Part shown: positions 45,055 through 54,270 of the stretch, one piece after another
Layout of the letters: each line of letters starts with the position of its first letter
Numbering within the stretch: position 1 is the first letter of the stretch
Source of the DNA: Ramlibacter algicola
Lineage (GTDB): Bacteria > Pseudomonadota > Gammaproteobacteria > Burkholderiales > Burkholderiaceae_C
Reading direction: 5' to 3'
DNA: 64,000 nt
Assembly (NCBI RefSeq): GCF_016641735.1
Contig: NZ_JAEDAO010000001.1
Span: 3,286,001-3,350,000, forward strand
Notes under the pieces: model-generated
What the model was told of the DNA's origin: nothing
Databases searched by the model: none
Seen by the model: only the letters and a program-made list of their open reading frames with translations
Program-made: the position numbers and the translations under genes

Positions 45055-45081
45055 ATTTTAGGCTGCATCGGCCCGATTCAA
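45055..45081 (-). promoter_or_regulatory. Probable ssrA promoter inside the 3' end of gph
   Basis: On the minus strand TTGAAT (45076-45081) and TAAAAT (45055-45060) are spaced by 15 bases, a little short. The start would fall just upstream of the mature 5' end at 45044, which RNase P makes. Almost all of the promoter lies within gph codons, and the -10 box covers the gph stop. Confidence 0.5.
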
Positions 45082-45732
45082 GAGCGCGAGCAATTCAAGC
45101 GGGTCGGCGATGTGGGCATCGGCCTTCCACTCGCGCACGTCATGGGTGCTGCCGAGGTAGCCGTAGGTCGCGGCGACAGTGGGCATGCCCGCCGCCTTGC
45201 CGGCCACGATGTCCCGTTCGTCATCGCCCACGTACACGCAATGGCGCGGCTGCAGGCCGAGCAGCCGCGCGGCTTCGAGCAACGGCGCGGGATGCGGCTT
45301 GGGATGCGGCGTGCTGTCCCCGCCCACCACGGCCCCCGCGGTCGCGAACAGCGGCATGGCGGCCGTCAGCGGACCGGTGAATCGCATCGACTTGTTCGTC
45401 ACGACGCCCCATCCCAGGCCGCGCTCCCGCAATGCTTCCACCAGCTTCGCGATGCCGGGAAAGGCCTGCGTGGTGCGCGTCATGCGCTGCTCGTAGTTGC
45501 GGAAGAATTCCTCGCGCAGGTCCTGGAACCCGGGCGCGTCGGGCGTGATGCCGAACGCGACGCCGAGCATGCCGCGCGCACCGGCGCCGCACATCGGCCG
45601 ATAGGCATCCAGCGGCAGCGACGGCAGGCCGCGCGCCACCCGCATCTGGTCCGCGGCCGCGCCGAGGTCCGGCGCACTGTCGATCAAGGTGCCGTCGAGG
45701 TCGAACAGCACCGCACGCACGTCGTTGAACAC
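45058..45732 (-). CDS. gph: Phosphoglycolate phosphatase
   Basis: A 224-residue HAD-superfamily phosphatase that removes phosphate from 2-phosphoglycolate, a product of DNA repair and of side reactions. HAD motif I is FDLDGTLIDS, motif II lies in VVTNKS, and motif IV is YVGDDERDIVAG. The cap is of the alpha-helical type. It is separated from ubiG by a single base and is probably co-transcribed with it, an order common in this group. The ssrA promoter overlaps its 3' end. Confidence 0.9.
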   Translation of the reverse strand: MFNDVRAVLFDLDGTLIDSAPDLGAAADQMRVARGLPSLPLDAYRPMCGAGARGMLGVAFGITPDAPGFQDLREEFFRNYEQRMTRTTQAFPGIAKLVEALRERGLGWGVVTNKSMRFTGPLTAAMPLFATAGAVVGGDSTPHPKPHPAPLLEAARLLGLQPRHCVYVGDDERDIVAGKAAGMPTVAATYGYLGSTHDVREWKADAHIADPLELLALLNRADAA

Positions 45733-45733
45733 G

Positions 45734-46444
45734 TCAGGGTTTCCGGGTCGCGACGAGGTAGTTCACCGACGTGTCGTCGCTGAGCCAGTACCGGCCGCTG
45801 AAGGGGTTGTACTTGAGGCCGCGCGTCGCCTGCCAATCCAGGGTCGCTGCGCGGCAGGCGGAGGCCAGTTCGGCGGGGCGGATGAACTTCATGTACTCGT
45901 GCGTGCCGCGCGGCAGCAGGCCCAGCACGTACTCCGCGCCGACGATCGCCTGCAGGAACGACTTGGGATTGCGGTGGATGGTGGAGAAGAACACCCAGCC
46001 CCCGGGCTTCACCAGCGTCGCGCACGCGCGCACGACCGACGACGGGTCCGGCACGTGCTCGAGCATCTCCATGCACGTGACCACGTCGTAGGCGCCTGGC
46101 TGTTCCGCCGCCAGCGCTTCGACCGCGACCTCGCGGTACTGCACGTTGGGCGTGCCGGCCTCCAGCGCATGCAATTGCGCGACGCGCAGCGCCTTCTTCG
46201 CGAGGTCGATCCCCAGCACCTGGGCGCCGCGGCGCGCCATCGAGTCGGCCAGGATGCCGCCGCCGCAACCGACGTCCAGCACCTGCTTGCCGGCCAGCGG
46301 CGCCATCGATTCGATCCAGCCCAGCCGCAACGGGTTGATCTCGTGCAGCGGCCGGAATTCGCTGGCGGTGTCCCACCAGCGGTGGGCGAGTTCGGAGAAC
46401 TTGGCCAGCTCGGCCGGGTCGGCGTTGACGCTGCTGTGTGTCAT
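45734..46444 (-). CDS. ubiG: Ubiquinone biosynthesis O-methyltransferase
   Basis: A 236-residue SAM-dependent methyltransferase that carries out both O-methylation steps of ubiquinone synthesis. The N-terminal region [31 protein letters not shown] is diagnostic of UbiG. Motif I is [16 protein letters not shown], and [12 protein letters not shown] contains the later motif. Length is normal. It is followed by gph after one base. The ompA terminator ends 50 bases upstream of its start. Confidence 0.96.
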   Translation of the reverse strand: MTHSSVNADPAELAKFSELAHRWWDTASEFRPLHEINPLRLGWIESMAPLAGKQVLDVGCGGGILADSMARRGAQVLGIDLAKKALRVAQLHALEAGTPNVQYREVAVEALAAEQPGAYDVVTCMEMLEHVPDPSSVVRACATLVKPGGWVFFSTIHRNPKSFLQAIVGAEYVLGLLPRGTHEYMKFIRPAELASACRAATLDWQATRGLKYNPFSGRYWLSDDTSVNYLVATRKP

Positions 46445-46494
46445 GGACGCGGATTGTCGCCCGCGACGCGCCGTCGCAAGGGCGTCCGGGCAAT

Positions 46495-46521
46495 GAAAAA
46501 GGCCCCGCGTCGCGGGGCCTT
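46495..46521 (-). terminator. Intrinsic terminator of ompA
   Basis: On the minus strand the stem AAGGCCCCGCG/CGCGGGGCCTT with a one-base loop is followed by a run of T (46496-46500). It lies 20 bases after the ompA stop. Confidence 0.85.
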
Positions 46522-46541
46522 GGTCGTGATCGCGGGAGCGA

Positions 46542-47243
46542 TCAGCGGTTGGCGCGGGTGCCGACCACTTCGATTTCCACGCGGCGGTTCTTCGCGCGGC
46601 CTTCGGCGGTCTTGTTGTCGGCGACGGGCTGCTTCTCGCCCTTGCCTTCGGTGTACACGCGGTTCTTCTCGATGCCCTTGGAGACCAGGTAGGCCTTCAC
46701 GGCTTCGGCGCGACGCACCGACAGCTTCTGGTTGTACGAGTCACCGCCCACGGAGTCGGTGTGGCCGACGGCGATGATGACTTCCAGGTTGATGTCCTTG
46801 ACCTTGCCGACCAGGTCGTCCAGCTTCGCCTTGCCGTCCGGCTTCAGCACGGCCTTGTCGAAGTCGAAGAAGGCGTCGGCGGCGTAGGTCACCTTGGTGG
46901 CGGCCGGCGGCGGCTGCGTCGGGCGCGGCGTCGGGGCGGCGGTGGGAGCGACCGGCGCGGCGGTCGGGGCAGCCGTCGGGGCAGCGGTGGGCTGCAGGGC
47001 CCCGTCGCAACCGAGGGCAGCGGTGGCGGGGGTCCAGTTGGCGTCGCGCCAGCACAGTTCGTTGGTGCCGTTCTTCCAGACGTACTCGCCCGTGCCGTTT
47101 TGCCAGTTGTCGATCTGGTTGCCGCCATTGGCAGCGGTCGGCTTGGCCGGCATTCCGCCATGCTGCATCGCGAACGCGGTGCCAGTGGCGGTCGACATCG
47201 CGGCAGCGGCGAACAGCAACGCCACGTCGTTCAGTTTCTTCAT
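46542..47243 (-). CDS. ompA: OmpA-family outer-membrane protein
   Basis: A 233-residue protein with signal peptide [20 protein letters not shown]... cleaved near AFA. A short Trp/Asn-rich N-terminal part with two Cys follows, then a Pro/Ala-rich hinge of PTAAP repeats (about 105-135). The C-terminal OmpA domain binds peptidoglycan, with [17 protein letters not shown], the block [21 protein letters not shown] and NRRVEIEV. No full beta-barrel precedes it, which is usual for betaproteobacterial members of this type. AGGAGA precedes the ATG. It is divergent from gyrA. Confidence 0.93.
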   Translation of the reverse strand: MKKLNDVALLFAAAAMSTATGTAFAMQHGGMPAKPTAANGGNQIDNWQNGTGEYVWKNGTNELCWRDANWTPATAALGCDGALQPTAAPTAAPTAAPVAPTAAPTPRPTQPPPAATKVTYAADAFFDFDKAVLKPDGKAKLDDLVGKVKDINLEVIIAVGHTDSVGGDSYNQKLSVRRAEAVKAYLVSKGIEKNRVYTEGKGEKQPVADNKTAEGRAKNRRVEIEVVGTRANR

Positions 47244-47328
47244 GGTTCTCCTCTTGAGGGGAAAAAGCCGCAGCCGCGCTGCGAGATAGCTACGTTTCGG
47301 GTGACCATTCACCAAAACCGTCCGGTCG

Positions 47329-47387
47329 ATTGTGCCACACGTCCTTACACAATCAACGTAGGCCCCCCGACGGGTCCGTAGGACGCA
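47329..47387 (-). promoter_or_regulatory. Probable ompA promoter with paired GTAGG motifs
   Basis: On the minus strand TTGATT (47351-47356) and CACAAT (47329-47334) are spaced by 16 bases. Just upstream, GTAGG (plus strand) occurs at 47358-47362 and again at 47378-47382, the second within GTAGGACGCA. The spacing of 20 bases places both on one face of the DNA. The arrangement parallels that at 44565-44623. Confidence 0.5.
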
Positions 47388-47478
47388 ACCTCAATCCCGG
47401 CCTTCTGTTGCACGCCCGCGACAGCGTTGTGCGAACGGTAAAATCACCCGTTTACGTCCCGCCGCCAGCTCCTCCCGC

Positions 47479-50115
47479 ATGACCCAATTCGCGAAAGAAA
47501 CATTGCCCGTCAGCCTCGAGGAGGAGATGCGGCGGAGCTACCTCGATTACGCCATGAGCGTGATCGTGGGGCGTGCGCTGCCGGACGCGCGCGACGGCCT
47601 CAAGCCGGTGCATCGCCGCGTGCTGTACGCGATGCACGAGCTGAACAACGACTGGAACCGCCCGTACAAGAAGTCGGCGCGCATCGTCGGCGACGTGATC
47701 GGCAAGTACCACCCGCACGGCGACCAGTCGGTGTACGACACGATCGTGCGCCTGGCGCAGGACTTCTCGATGCGCCACATGCTGGTGGACGGCCAGGGCA
47801 ACTTCGGCTCCGTCGACGGCGACAACGCGGCGGCCATGCGGTACACGGAAATCCGCCTGGCCAAGATCGCGCACGAGATGCTCGCCGACATCGACAAGGA
47901 GACAGTCGATTTCGGTCCCAACTACGACGGCAGCGAGAAGGAACCGCTGGTCCTCCCGAGCAAGCTGCCCAACCTGCTGGTCAACGGGTCGGGCGGCATC
48001 GCGGTGGGCATGGCCACCAACATCCCCCCGCACAACCTCAACGAGGTCGTCGACGCCTGCCTGCACCTGCTGAAGAACCCCGAGGCGTCGATCGACGAAC
48101 TGATGGAGATCATCCCGGCGCCGGACTTCCCGACGGCGGGGATCATCTACGGCATCAACGGCGTCAAGGAGGGCTACCGCACCGGCCGTGGCCGCGTCGT
48201 GATGCGCGCCAAGTGCCACTTCGAGGACATCGACCGCGGCCAGCGCCAGGCGATCATCGTCGACGAGCTCCCCTACCAGGTCAACAAGAAGACGCTGCAG
48301 GAGCGGATGGCCGAGCTGGTCAACGAGAAGAAGATCGAGGGCATCAGCCACATCCAGGACGAGAGCGACAAGTCCGGCATGCGGCTGGTCATCGAGCTCA
48401 AGCGCGGCGAGGTGCCCGAGGTCGTCCTGAACAACCTCTACAAGCAGACGCAGCTGCAGGACACCTTCGGCATCAACATGGTGGCGCTGATCGACGGCCA
48501 GCCCCGCCTGTGCAACCTGAAGGACCTGGTCGAGGTCTTCCTGCAGCACCGCCGCGAAGTGGTCACGCGCAGGACCGTGTTCAACCTGCGCAAGGCCCGC
48601 GAGCGCGGCCACGTGCTGGAAGGCCTGGCCGTCGCGCTGGCCAACATCGACGAGTTCATCCGCATCATCCGCGAATCGGCGACGCCGCCAGTGGCGAAGG
48701 CCGAGCTGATGACGCGCAGCTGGGACAGCGCCCTGGTGCGCGAGATGCTCACCCGCGCCAAGGCCGACGGGGGCGTCATCAATGCCGACGACTACCGGCC
48801 CGAAGGGCTCGATCGCGAGTACGGGATGGGCCGGGACGGCCTGTACCACCTCTCGGACACGCAGGCCCAGGAAATCCTGCAGATGCGCCTGCAGCGACTG
48901 ACCGGCCTGGAGCAGGACAAGATCGTCGCCGAGTACAAGGAAGTGATGGCGGAGATCGACGACCTGCTGGACATCCTGGCCAAGCCCGAGCGCGTGTCCA
49001 CCATCATCGGCGACGAACTCGGCGCGCTGAAGCACGAGTTCGGCCAGACCAAGGTCGGCGCCCGCCGCAGCGTCGTCGAGCACAACGCGCAGGACCTCGC
49101 GACCGAGGACCTGATCACGCCCACCGACATGGTCGTGACGCTTTCGCACCTGGGCTACGTCAAGAGCCAGCCGCTGTCGGAATACCGCGCGCAGAAGCGC
49201 GGCGGCCGCGGCAAGCAGGCGACCGCGACCAAGGAAGACGATTGGGTCGACCAGCTGTTCATCGCGAACACGCACGACTGGATGCTGTGCTTCTCCAACC
49301 GGGGCCGCCTGTACTGGCTCAAGGTGTGGGAAGTGCCGTCGGGCTCGCGCGGCTCGCGCGGCCGGCCGATCGTCAACATGTTCCCGCTGGCCGAGGGCGA
49401 GAAGATCAACGTGGTGCTGCCGCTGACGGGCGAGTTCCGCAGCTTCCCGGCCGACCACTACGTGTTCATGGCGACGTCCATGGGCACGGTGAAGAAGACA
49501 ACGCTCGACGAGTTCAGCAACCCGCGCCGGGGCGGCATCATCGCCGTGAACCTCGACGATGGCGACTTCCTGATCGGCGCGGCGCTCACCGACGGCAAGC
49601 ACGACGTGATGCTGTTCTCCGACGGTGGCAAGGCCGTGCGCTTCCACGAGGAAGACGTCCGGCCGCTGGGCCGCGCGGCGCGCGGCGTGCGCGGCATGGC
49701 GCTGGACGCGGGGCAGAGCGTGATCGCGATGCTGGTGGCGGAGGACGAGACCCAGAGCGTGCTGACCGCCACCGAGAACGGCTACGGCAAGCGCACGCCG
49801 ATCGGCGAGTACACGCGCCATGGCCGCGGCACCAAGGGGATGATCGCCATCCAGCAGAGCGAGCGCAACGGCAAGGTCGTCGCCGCCACGCTGGTGCATG
49901 CGGACGACGAGATCATGCTGATCACCGACAAGGGCGTCCTCGTGCGCACCCGTGTCGCGGAGATCCGCGAACTCGGCCGCGCGACGCAGGGCGTCACCCT
50001 GATCGGCCTGGACGAAGGGTCCAAGCTCAGCGGCCTGCAGCGCATCGTCGAGAACGACGCGCAAGCCGCCGAGGGCGACCCCGACGCGACCGCTCCCGGC
50101 AACGGCGAAGCCTGA
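47479..50115 (+). CDS. gyrA: DNA gyrase subunit A
   Basis: An 878-residue type II topoisomerase subunit that cuts and rejoins DNA during negative supercoiling. The catalytic Tyr is residue 122 in [11 protein letters not shown], the same number as in E. coli. The quinolone-resistance region reads [12 protein letters not shown], with Gln at position 83 and Ser at 84. The C-terminal beta-pinwheel includes a GyrA-box-like QKRGGRGKQ stretch. Length is normal. It is divergent from ompA and is followed after 4 bases by pheA. Confidence 0.97.
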   Translation: MTQFAKETLPVSLEEEMRRSYLDYAMSVIVGRALPDARDGLKPVHRRVLYAMHELNNDWNRPYKKSARIVGDVIGKYHPHGDQSVYDTIVRLAQDFSMRHMLVDGQGNFGSVDGDNAAAMRYTEIRLAKIAHEMLADIDKETVDFGPNYDGSEKEPLVLPSKLPNLLVNGSGGIAVGMATNIPPHNLNEVVDACLHLLKNPEASIDELMEIIPAPDFPTAGIIYGINGVKEGYRTGRGRVVMRAKCHFEDIDRGQRQAIIVDELPYQVNKKTLQERMAELVNEKKIEGISHIQDESDKSGMRLVIELKRGEVPEVVLNNLYKQTQLQDTFGINMVALIDGQPRLCNLKDLVEVFLQHRREVVTRRTVFNLRKARERGHVLEGLAVALANIDEFIRIIRESATPPVAKAELMTRSWDSALVREMLTRAKADGGVINADDYRPEGLDREYGMGRDGLYHLSDTQAQEILQMRLQRLTGLEQDKIVAEYKEVMAEIDDLLDILAKPERVSTIIGDELGALKHEFGQTKVGARRSVVEHNAQDLATEDLITPTDMVVTLSHLGYVKSQPLSEYRAQKRGGRGKQATATKEDDWVDQLFIANTHDWMLCFSNRGRLYWLKVWEVPSGSRGSRGRPIVNMFPLAEGEKINVVLPLTGEFRSFPADHYVFMATSMGTVKKTTLDEFSNPRRGGIIAVNLDDGDFLIGAALTDGKHDVMLFSDGGKAVRFHEEDVRPLGRAARGVRGMALDAGQSVIAMLVAEDETQSVLTATENGYGKRTPIGEYTRHGRGTKGMIAIQQSERNGKVVAATLVHADDEIMLITDKGVLVRTRVAEIRELGRATQGVTLIGLDEGSKLSGLQRIVENDAQAAEGDPDATAPGNGEA

Positions 50116-50119
50116 GGCC

Positions 50120-51202
50120 ATGGCCCGCACCCTGGCCCAGCTGCGCGCGGACATCGACGCCGTCGACCGCGAGCTGCTGGCGCTGCTGAACAAGCGTGCC
50201 ACCTTCGCCAACGAGGTCGGCGAGATCAAGCGGGCCGAGGGCTCGCCCGTGTTCCGGCCCGAGCGCGAGGCGCAGGTCATCAACGGCCTGCAGGCCGCCA
50301 ACGCCGGCCCGCTGAAGGCGGACAACGTCGCGACGATCTGGCGCGAGATCATGTCGGCGTGCCGGGCGCTCGAGGCGCCGCAGCGTGTCGCCTACCTCGG
50401 CCCCGCGGGCACGTTCAGCGAGCAGGCGGCCGTGCAGTTCTTCGGCTCCAGCATCGAGCACGTGCCCTGCGTGAGCTTCGACGAGGTGTTCCAGGCCGCC
50501 AGCGCCGGCACCGCCGACTTCGGCGTCGTGCCGGTGGAGAACAGCACCGAGGGCGTGGTCACGCGCTCGCTGGACCTGCTGCTCACCTCGCCGCTGCACA
50601 TCGTGGGCGAGATCAGCCTGCTGGTGCGCCACCACCTGCTGCGCAAGGACCGGTCGCTGGAAGGCATCCAAGCGGTGCTCGCGCATCCGCAGGCGCTGGC
50701 GCAGTGCCAGGGCTGGCTGTCCAAGCACCTGCCCGAGGTGGAGCGGCGCGCCGTCGCCAGCAACGCCGAAGGCGCGCGCCTGGCCGCGCAGCATCCCGAG
50801 TGGGCCGCCATCGCCGGCGAACGCGCCGGCAGCGAGTTCGGCCTCCACATCGCCGCCCACGCCATCCAGGACGACGCGTTCAACCGCACGCGCTTCGCCG
50901 TGCTGTGCCTGCCGCAGGTGCTCGCCGCGCCGCAGGCTTCGGGGCGCGATTGCGTCAGCCTCGTCGTGTCGGTGCCGAACCGCCCCGGCGCCGTGCACGA
51001 CCTGCTGGTGCCGCTGAAGCAGCACGGCGTCTCCATGACCCGCTTCGAATCCCGCCCGGCGAAGTCCGGACAGTGGGAATACTTCTTCTTCATCGACGTG
51101 CAGGGCCACCCCTCGCAGCCCCACGTCGCCGCCGCGCTGGCGGACCTGCAGCGCCTCGCCGCTTTCTACAAGCTGCTGGGCACGTACCCTGCAGGCGACT
51201 GA
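50120..51202 (+). CDS. pheA: Chorismate mutase / prephenate dehydratase
   Basis: A 360-residue bifunctional P-protein that leads chorismate to phenylpyruvate. Residues 1-90 are an AroQ-type chorismate mutase (LRADIDAVDRELLALLNKRA). Residues 95-275 are the dehydratase, with YLGPAGTFSEQAA and the VPVENSTEGVV segment. The last ~80 residues are an ACT domain with the ESRPAKSGQWEYFFFID motif for phenylalanine feedback. It follows gyrA by 4 bases; a serC gene that often lies here in relatives is absent. Confidence 0.96.
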   Translation: MARTLAQLRADIDAVDRELLALLNKRATFANEVGEIKRAEGSPVFRPEREAQVINGLQAANAGPLKADNVATIWREIMSACRALEAPQRVAYLGPAGTFSEQAAVQFFGSSIEHVPCVSFDEVFQAASAGTADFGVVPVENSTEGVVTRSLDLLLTSPLHIVGEISLLVRHHLLRKDRSLEGIQAVLAHPQALAQCQGWLSKHLPEVERRAVASNAEGARLAAQHPEWAAIAGERAGSEFGLHIAAHAIQDDAFNRTRFAVLCLPQVLAAPQASGRDCVSLVVSVPNRPGAVHDLLVPLKQHGVSMTRFESRPAKSGQWEYFFFIDVQGHPSQPHVAAALADLQRLAAFYKLLGTYPAGD

Positions 51203-51231
51203 ACGACAACGACGACAACGGAGACCAGGTG

Positions 51232-52104
51232 ATGTTCGAGCAGTTGGGTCTGATCGGCTGCGGCCTCATGGGCGGGTCGTTCGCGCTCGCCCTCAAGCGG
51301 GCGGGCCTGGTGAAACGGGTCGTGGGCTACAGCAAGTCGCCGTCCACCACCGAGCGCGCACGCCAGATGGGCGTCATCGACGTCGAGGCGCCGTCGGCCC
51401 TGCTGGCCGTGTCGGGCGCCGACATCGTGCTGCTCGCCGTGCCGGTCGCCGCCACCGAAGCCACGCTGAAAGCCATCCGCCACCTGGTCAGCAAGGACAT
51501 GCTGATCATGGACGTGGGCTCGACCAAGCGCGACGTCATCGACGCCGGCCGCCGCGTGCTGCGCGACCACGTCGGGTCCTTCGTGCCCTGCCATCCGATC
51601 GCCGGCAAGGAAGTCTCGGGCGTCGAAAACGCCGACGTCGACCTCTACGTCGGCAAGCAGGTGATCGTCACGCCGATCGACCGCACGCAGCCCGAGCAGC
51701 TGCAGCGCGCCGTCGACGTCTGGCAGAAGCTGCAGTGCAACGTGGTGCAGATGGCGCCCGAGGCGCACGACGCCGCGTTCGCCGCCGTCAGCCACCTGCC
51801 GCACCTGATCGCGTTCGCGCTCGTCAATGGCATCGCATCGCAGACGCGCGCCGAGGACTTCCTGACCCTCGCCGGGCCGGGCTTCCGCGACTTCACGCGC
51901 ATCGCGGCCAGCGAGCCCAAGATGTGGCGCGACATCCTGCTGGCCAACCGGCAGGAACTGCTCGAGCAATCGCAGGTCTTCCAGCGCACCCTGAAGGCGA
52001 TGGAAGCGATGATCGAGGCCGGCAACGCCGACGCGCTCGAAGGCTTCATCACCCAGGCCAGCCAGCTGCGCGCGAACTGGCGGATGGGACCGAAGAAGGG
52101 CTGA
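51232..52104 (+). CDS. tyrA: Prephenate dehydrogenase
   Basis: A 290-residue NAD(P)-dependent enzyme that converts prephenate to 4-hydroxyphenylpyruvate for tyrosine. The Rossmann motif is LIGCGLMGGSFALAL. The substrate-binding region includes CHPIAGKEVSGVENAD and AAVSHLPHLIAFAL. It is a stand-alone dehydrogenase with no mutase or ACT domain. ATG 51232 has GGAGA upstream; an adjacent GTG at 51229 is possible. It lies 29 bases after pheA and 6 before aroA-cmk. Confidence 0.94.
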   Translation: MFEQLGLIGCGLMGGSFALALKRAGLVKRVVGYSKSPSTTERARQMGVIDVEAPSALLAVSGADIVLLAVPVAATEATLKAIRHLVSKDMLIMDVGSTKRDVIDAGRRVLRDHVGSFVPCHPIAGKEVSGVENADVDLYVGKQVIVTPIDRTQPEQLQRAVDVWQKLQCNVVQMAPEAHDAAFAAVSHLPHLIAFALVNGIASQTRAEDFLTLAGPGFRDFTRIAASEPKMWRDILLANRQELLEQSQVFQRTLKAMEAMIEAGNADALEGFITQASQLRANWRMGPKKG

Positions 52105-52110
52105 GGGCCG

Positions 52111-54111
52111 ATGTACACCACCGCCTTCCTCGACCTGCCCGCGTTCGAGGCGGCGGCGGGCGAGGTCCGGCTGCCCGGATCCAAGAGCATCTCCAACCGC
52201 GTGCTGCTGCTGGCCGCGCTGTGCGACGGCCGCACGGTGCTGCACGACCTGCTGGACTCGGACGACACGCGCGTGATGCTCGATGCGCTGCGCGCGCTCG
52301 GCTGCGGCGTGCACGTGGAAGGCACGACCGCCACCATCGACGGTTTCGGCTCGCGCGGCCCCGGCCCCAAGGCCGACCTGTTCCTCGGCAACGCGGGCAC
52401 CGCGATGCGGCCGCTGGCGGCGGTGCTCGCCGTGCTCGGTGGCGACTACACCTTGCGCGGCGTCCCTCGCATGCACGAGCGCCCGATCGGCGACCTGGTC
52501 GACGCGTTGCGCGCCCTGGGCTGCACGATCGAGGACCTGGGCCAGCCCGGCTATCCGCCGCTGCGCATCGGCTGTCCCACGTTGCGCCTGGACGCACCGA
52601 TCCGCGTGCGCGGCGACGTGTCCAGCCAGTTCCTCACCGCCCTCCTCCTCGCCCTCCCGCTGGTGGCACGCACCGATGTCGTCGTCGACGTCGACGGGGA
52701 GCTGATCTCCAAGCCGTACGTCGAGATCACGCTGAACCTGCTGGCGCGCTTCGGCGTGCTGGTCCGGCGCGAGGGCTGGCAACGGTTCACCATTCCCGCC
52801 GGCAGCCGCTACGTCTCACCGGGCATGCTGCATGTCGAGGCCGACGCTTCCTCGGCCAGCTACTTCGCTGCGCTCGGCGCCATCGCTGCCGATCCAGCCC
52901 GTCCCTTGCGCCTGCTGGGCGTGGGCGAGGCTTCGATGCAGGGCGACATCCGCTTCCTCGACGCGCTGCGTGCCATGGGCGGCCACGTCGCCGCCGGCCC
53001 CAACCACGTCGACGTGTCTCGAGGCACGTGGCCGCTGCGCGCGATCGACCTCGATTGCAACCACATCCCCGACGCCGCGATGACGCTGGCCGTGCTGGCG
53101 CTGTTCGCGGACGGCCCGAGCACGCTGCGCAACATCGCCAGCTGGCGCGTGAAGGAAACCGACCGCATCGCGGCCATGGCCACCGAGCTGCGCAAGCTGG
53201 GCGCGCGCGTCGAGGAAGGCGCCGACTTCCTGCGCGTCACGCCGCCCGCCGACTGGCGCGCCGCGAGCATCCAGACCTACGACGACCACCGCGTGGCCAT
53301 GTGCTTCTCGCTGGCCGCGCGCAATGCCCAAGGCGTGCCCGTGCGCATCCTCGACCCGCAGTGCGTGGGCAAGACCTTCCCCGATTACTTCGAGACGCTG
53401 TTTTCCGTGCTGCAAGTGCCCGCCCCCCACGTGCCCGTCATCTGCATCGACGGCCCGACGGCGTCCGGCAAGGGCACGCTGGCCTCCGAAACCGCGCGGC
53501 GGCTGGGCTACCACTACCTCGACTCTGGCGCCCTGTACCGCATCACGGCACTGGCCGCCCTGCGCGCCGGACTGGCGCTGGAACCCGAGCACGAGCAGCG
53601 CATCGCCCGCCTCGCCCGGGACCTGCCGATCCGCTTCGTCGACGGCACCGTCCTGCTGGCCGGCGAGGACATCGGCGAGGCAATCCGCTCCGAGGATGCC
53701 GGCATGAACGCGTCGAAAGTCTCGGCCCTGCCCGCCGTCCGCTCGGCGCTGGTCGCCCTGCAGCAGGGCTTCCGCACCCTCCCCGGCCTGGTGGCCGACG
53801 GCCGCGACATGGGGACCGTGATCTTCCGCGACGCCCCGCTCAAGGTGTTCCTCACGGCCAGCGCCGCCAGGCGGGCCGAGAGGCGGCATAAGCAATTGAT
53901 TTCAAAGGGTGTTTCCGTTACAATCGACACCCTTCGCGCCGACCTCGAGGCCCGCGACGCACGCGATACGCAGCGCGCCGTGGCTCCCCTGAAGCCGGCG
54001 CAGGACGCCCTCCTGCTGGACAACTCGGACCAAACGATCGAGCAATCGGTCGCCCAGGTGCTCGCATGGTGGGACGAGCGGCAGCCGTTCGCGGCGGCCG
54101 TGAAGCAGTAG
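52111..54111 (+). CDS. aroA-cmk: Fused EPSP synthase / cytidylate kinase
   Basis: A 666-residue fusion. Residues 1-437 are 5-enolpyruvylshikimate-3-phosphate synthase, with [33 protein letters not shown] and [12 protein letters not shown]. Residues 443-666 are a full-length cytidylate kinase, with P-loop [15 protein letters not shown], the LDSGALYR segment and [13 protein letters not shown]. No stop or start lies between the two, so this is a true fusion of genes usually adjacent in betaproteobacteria. The two activities serve different pathways. A strong promoter for rpsA lies inside the kinase part at 53896-53924. Confidence 0.96.
   Translation: MYTTAFLDLPAFEAAAGEVRLPGSKSISNRVLLLAALCDGRTVLHDLLDSDDTRVMLDALRALGCGVHVEGTTATIDGFGSRGPGPKADLFLGNAGTAMRPLAAVLAVLGGDYTLRGVPRMHERPIGDLVDALRALGCTIEDLGQPGYPPLRIGCPTLRLDAPIRVRGDVSSQFLTALLLALPLVARTDVVVDVDGELISKPYVEITLNLLARFGVLVRREGWQRFTIPAGSRYVSPGMLHVEADASSASYFAALGAIAADPARPLRLLGVGEASMQGDIRFLDALRAMGGHVAAGPNHVDVSRGTWPLRAIDLDCNHIPDAAMTLAVLALFADGPSTLRNIASWRVKETDRIAAMATELRKLGARVEEGADFLRVTPPADWRAASIQTYDDHRVAMCFSLAARNAQGVPVRILDPQCVGKTFPDYFETLFSVLQVPAPHVPVICIDGPTASGKGTLASETARRLGYHYLDSGALYRITALAALRAGLALEPEHEQRIARLARDLPIRFVDGTVLLAGEDIGEAIRSEDAGMNASKVSALPAVRSALVALQQGFRTLPGLVADGRDMGTVIFRDAPLKVFLTASAARRAERRHKQLISKGVSVTIDTLRADLEARDARDTQRAVAPLKPAQDALLLDNSDQTIEQSVAQVLAWWDERQPFAAAVKQ
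53896..53924 (+). promoter_or_regulatory. Sigma-70 promoter within cmk, probably for rpsA
   Basis: TTGATT (53896-53901) and TACAAT (53919-53924) are separated by exactly 17 bases, close to consensus. The surrounding 40 bases are notably less GC-rich than the gene around them. Transcription from about 53931 would give a ~340-base leader before rpsA, running through the end of the kinase sequence. Confidence 0.7.
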
Positions 54112-54270
54112 GAGCCCCTGGCTCACAGGCCCGCAACGCCCCCTCCGCGCGACAGCGCACTGGCGGTGCGGATCCGAAACCAACCGCGGCGCATGCCGCA
54201 CCCGCAGTCCCAGTCCTAGAAACATCGGCAATGGTGCCGGTGGAAACCTGGCGACTTGCAAGGAACCTGA

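Noticed and set aside
46900..47000. Short direct repeats of about 15 bases
   Set aside because: They encode the PTAAP hinge of OmpA and are fully explained by it.
47452..50352. Minus-strand open frame of 966 codons opposite gyrA
   Set aside because: Same reasoning: a GC-driven lack of stops opposite a conserved gene, with low-complexity composition.
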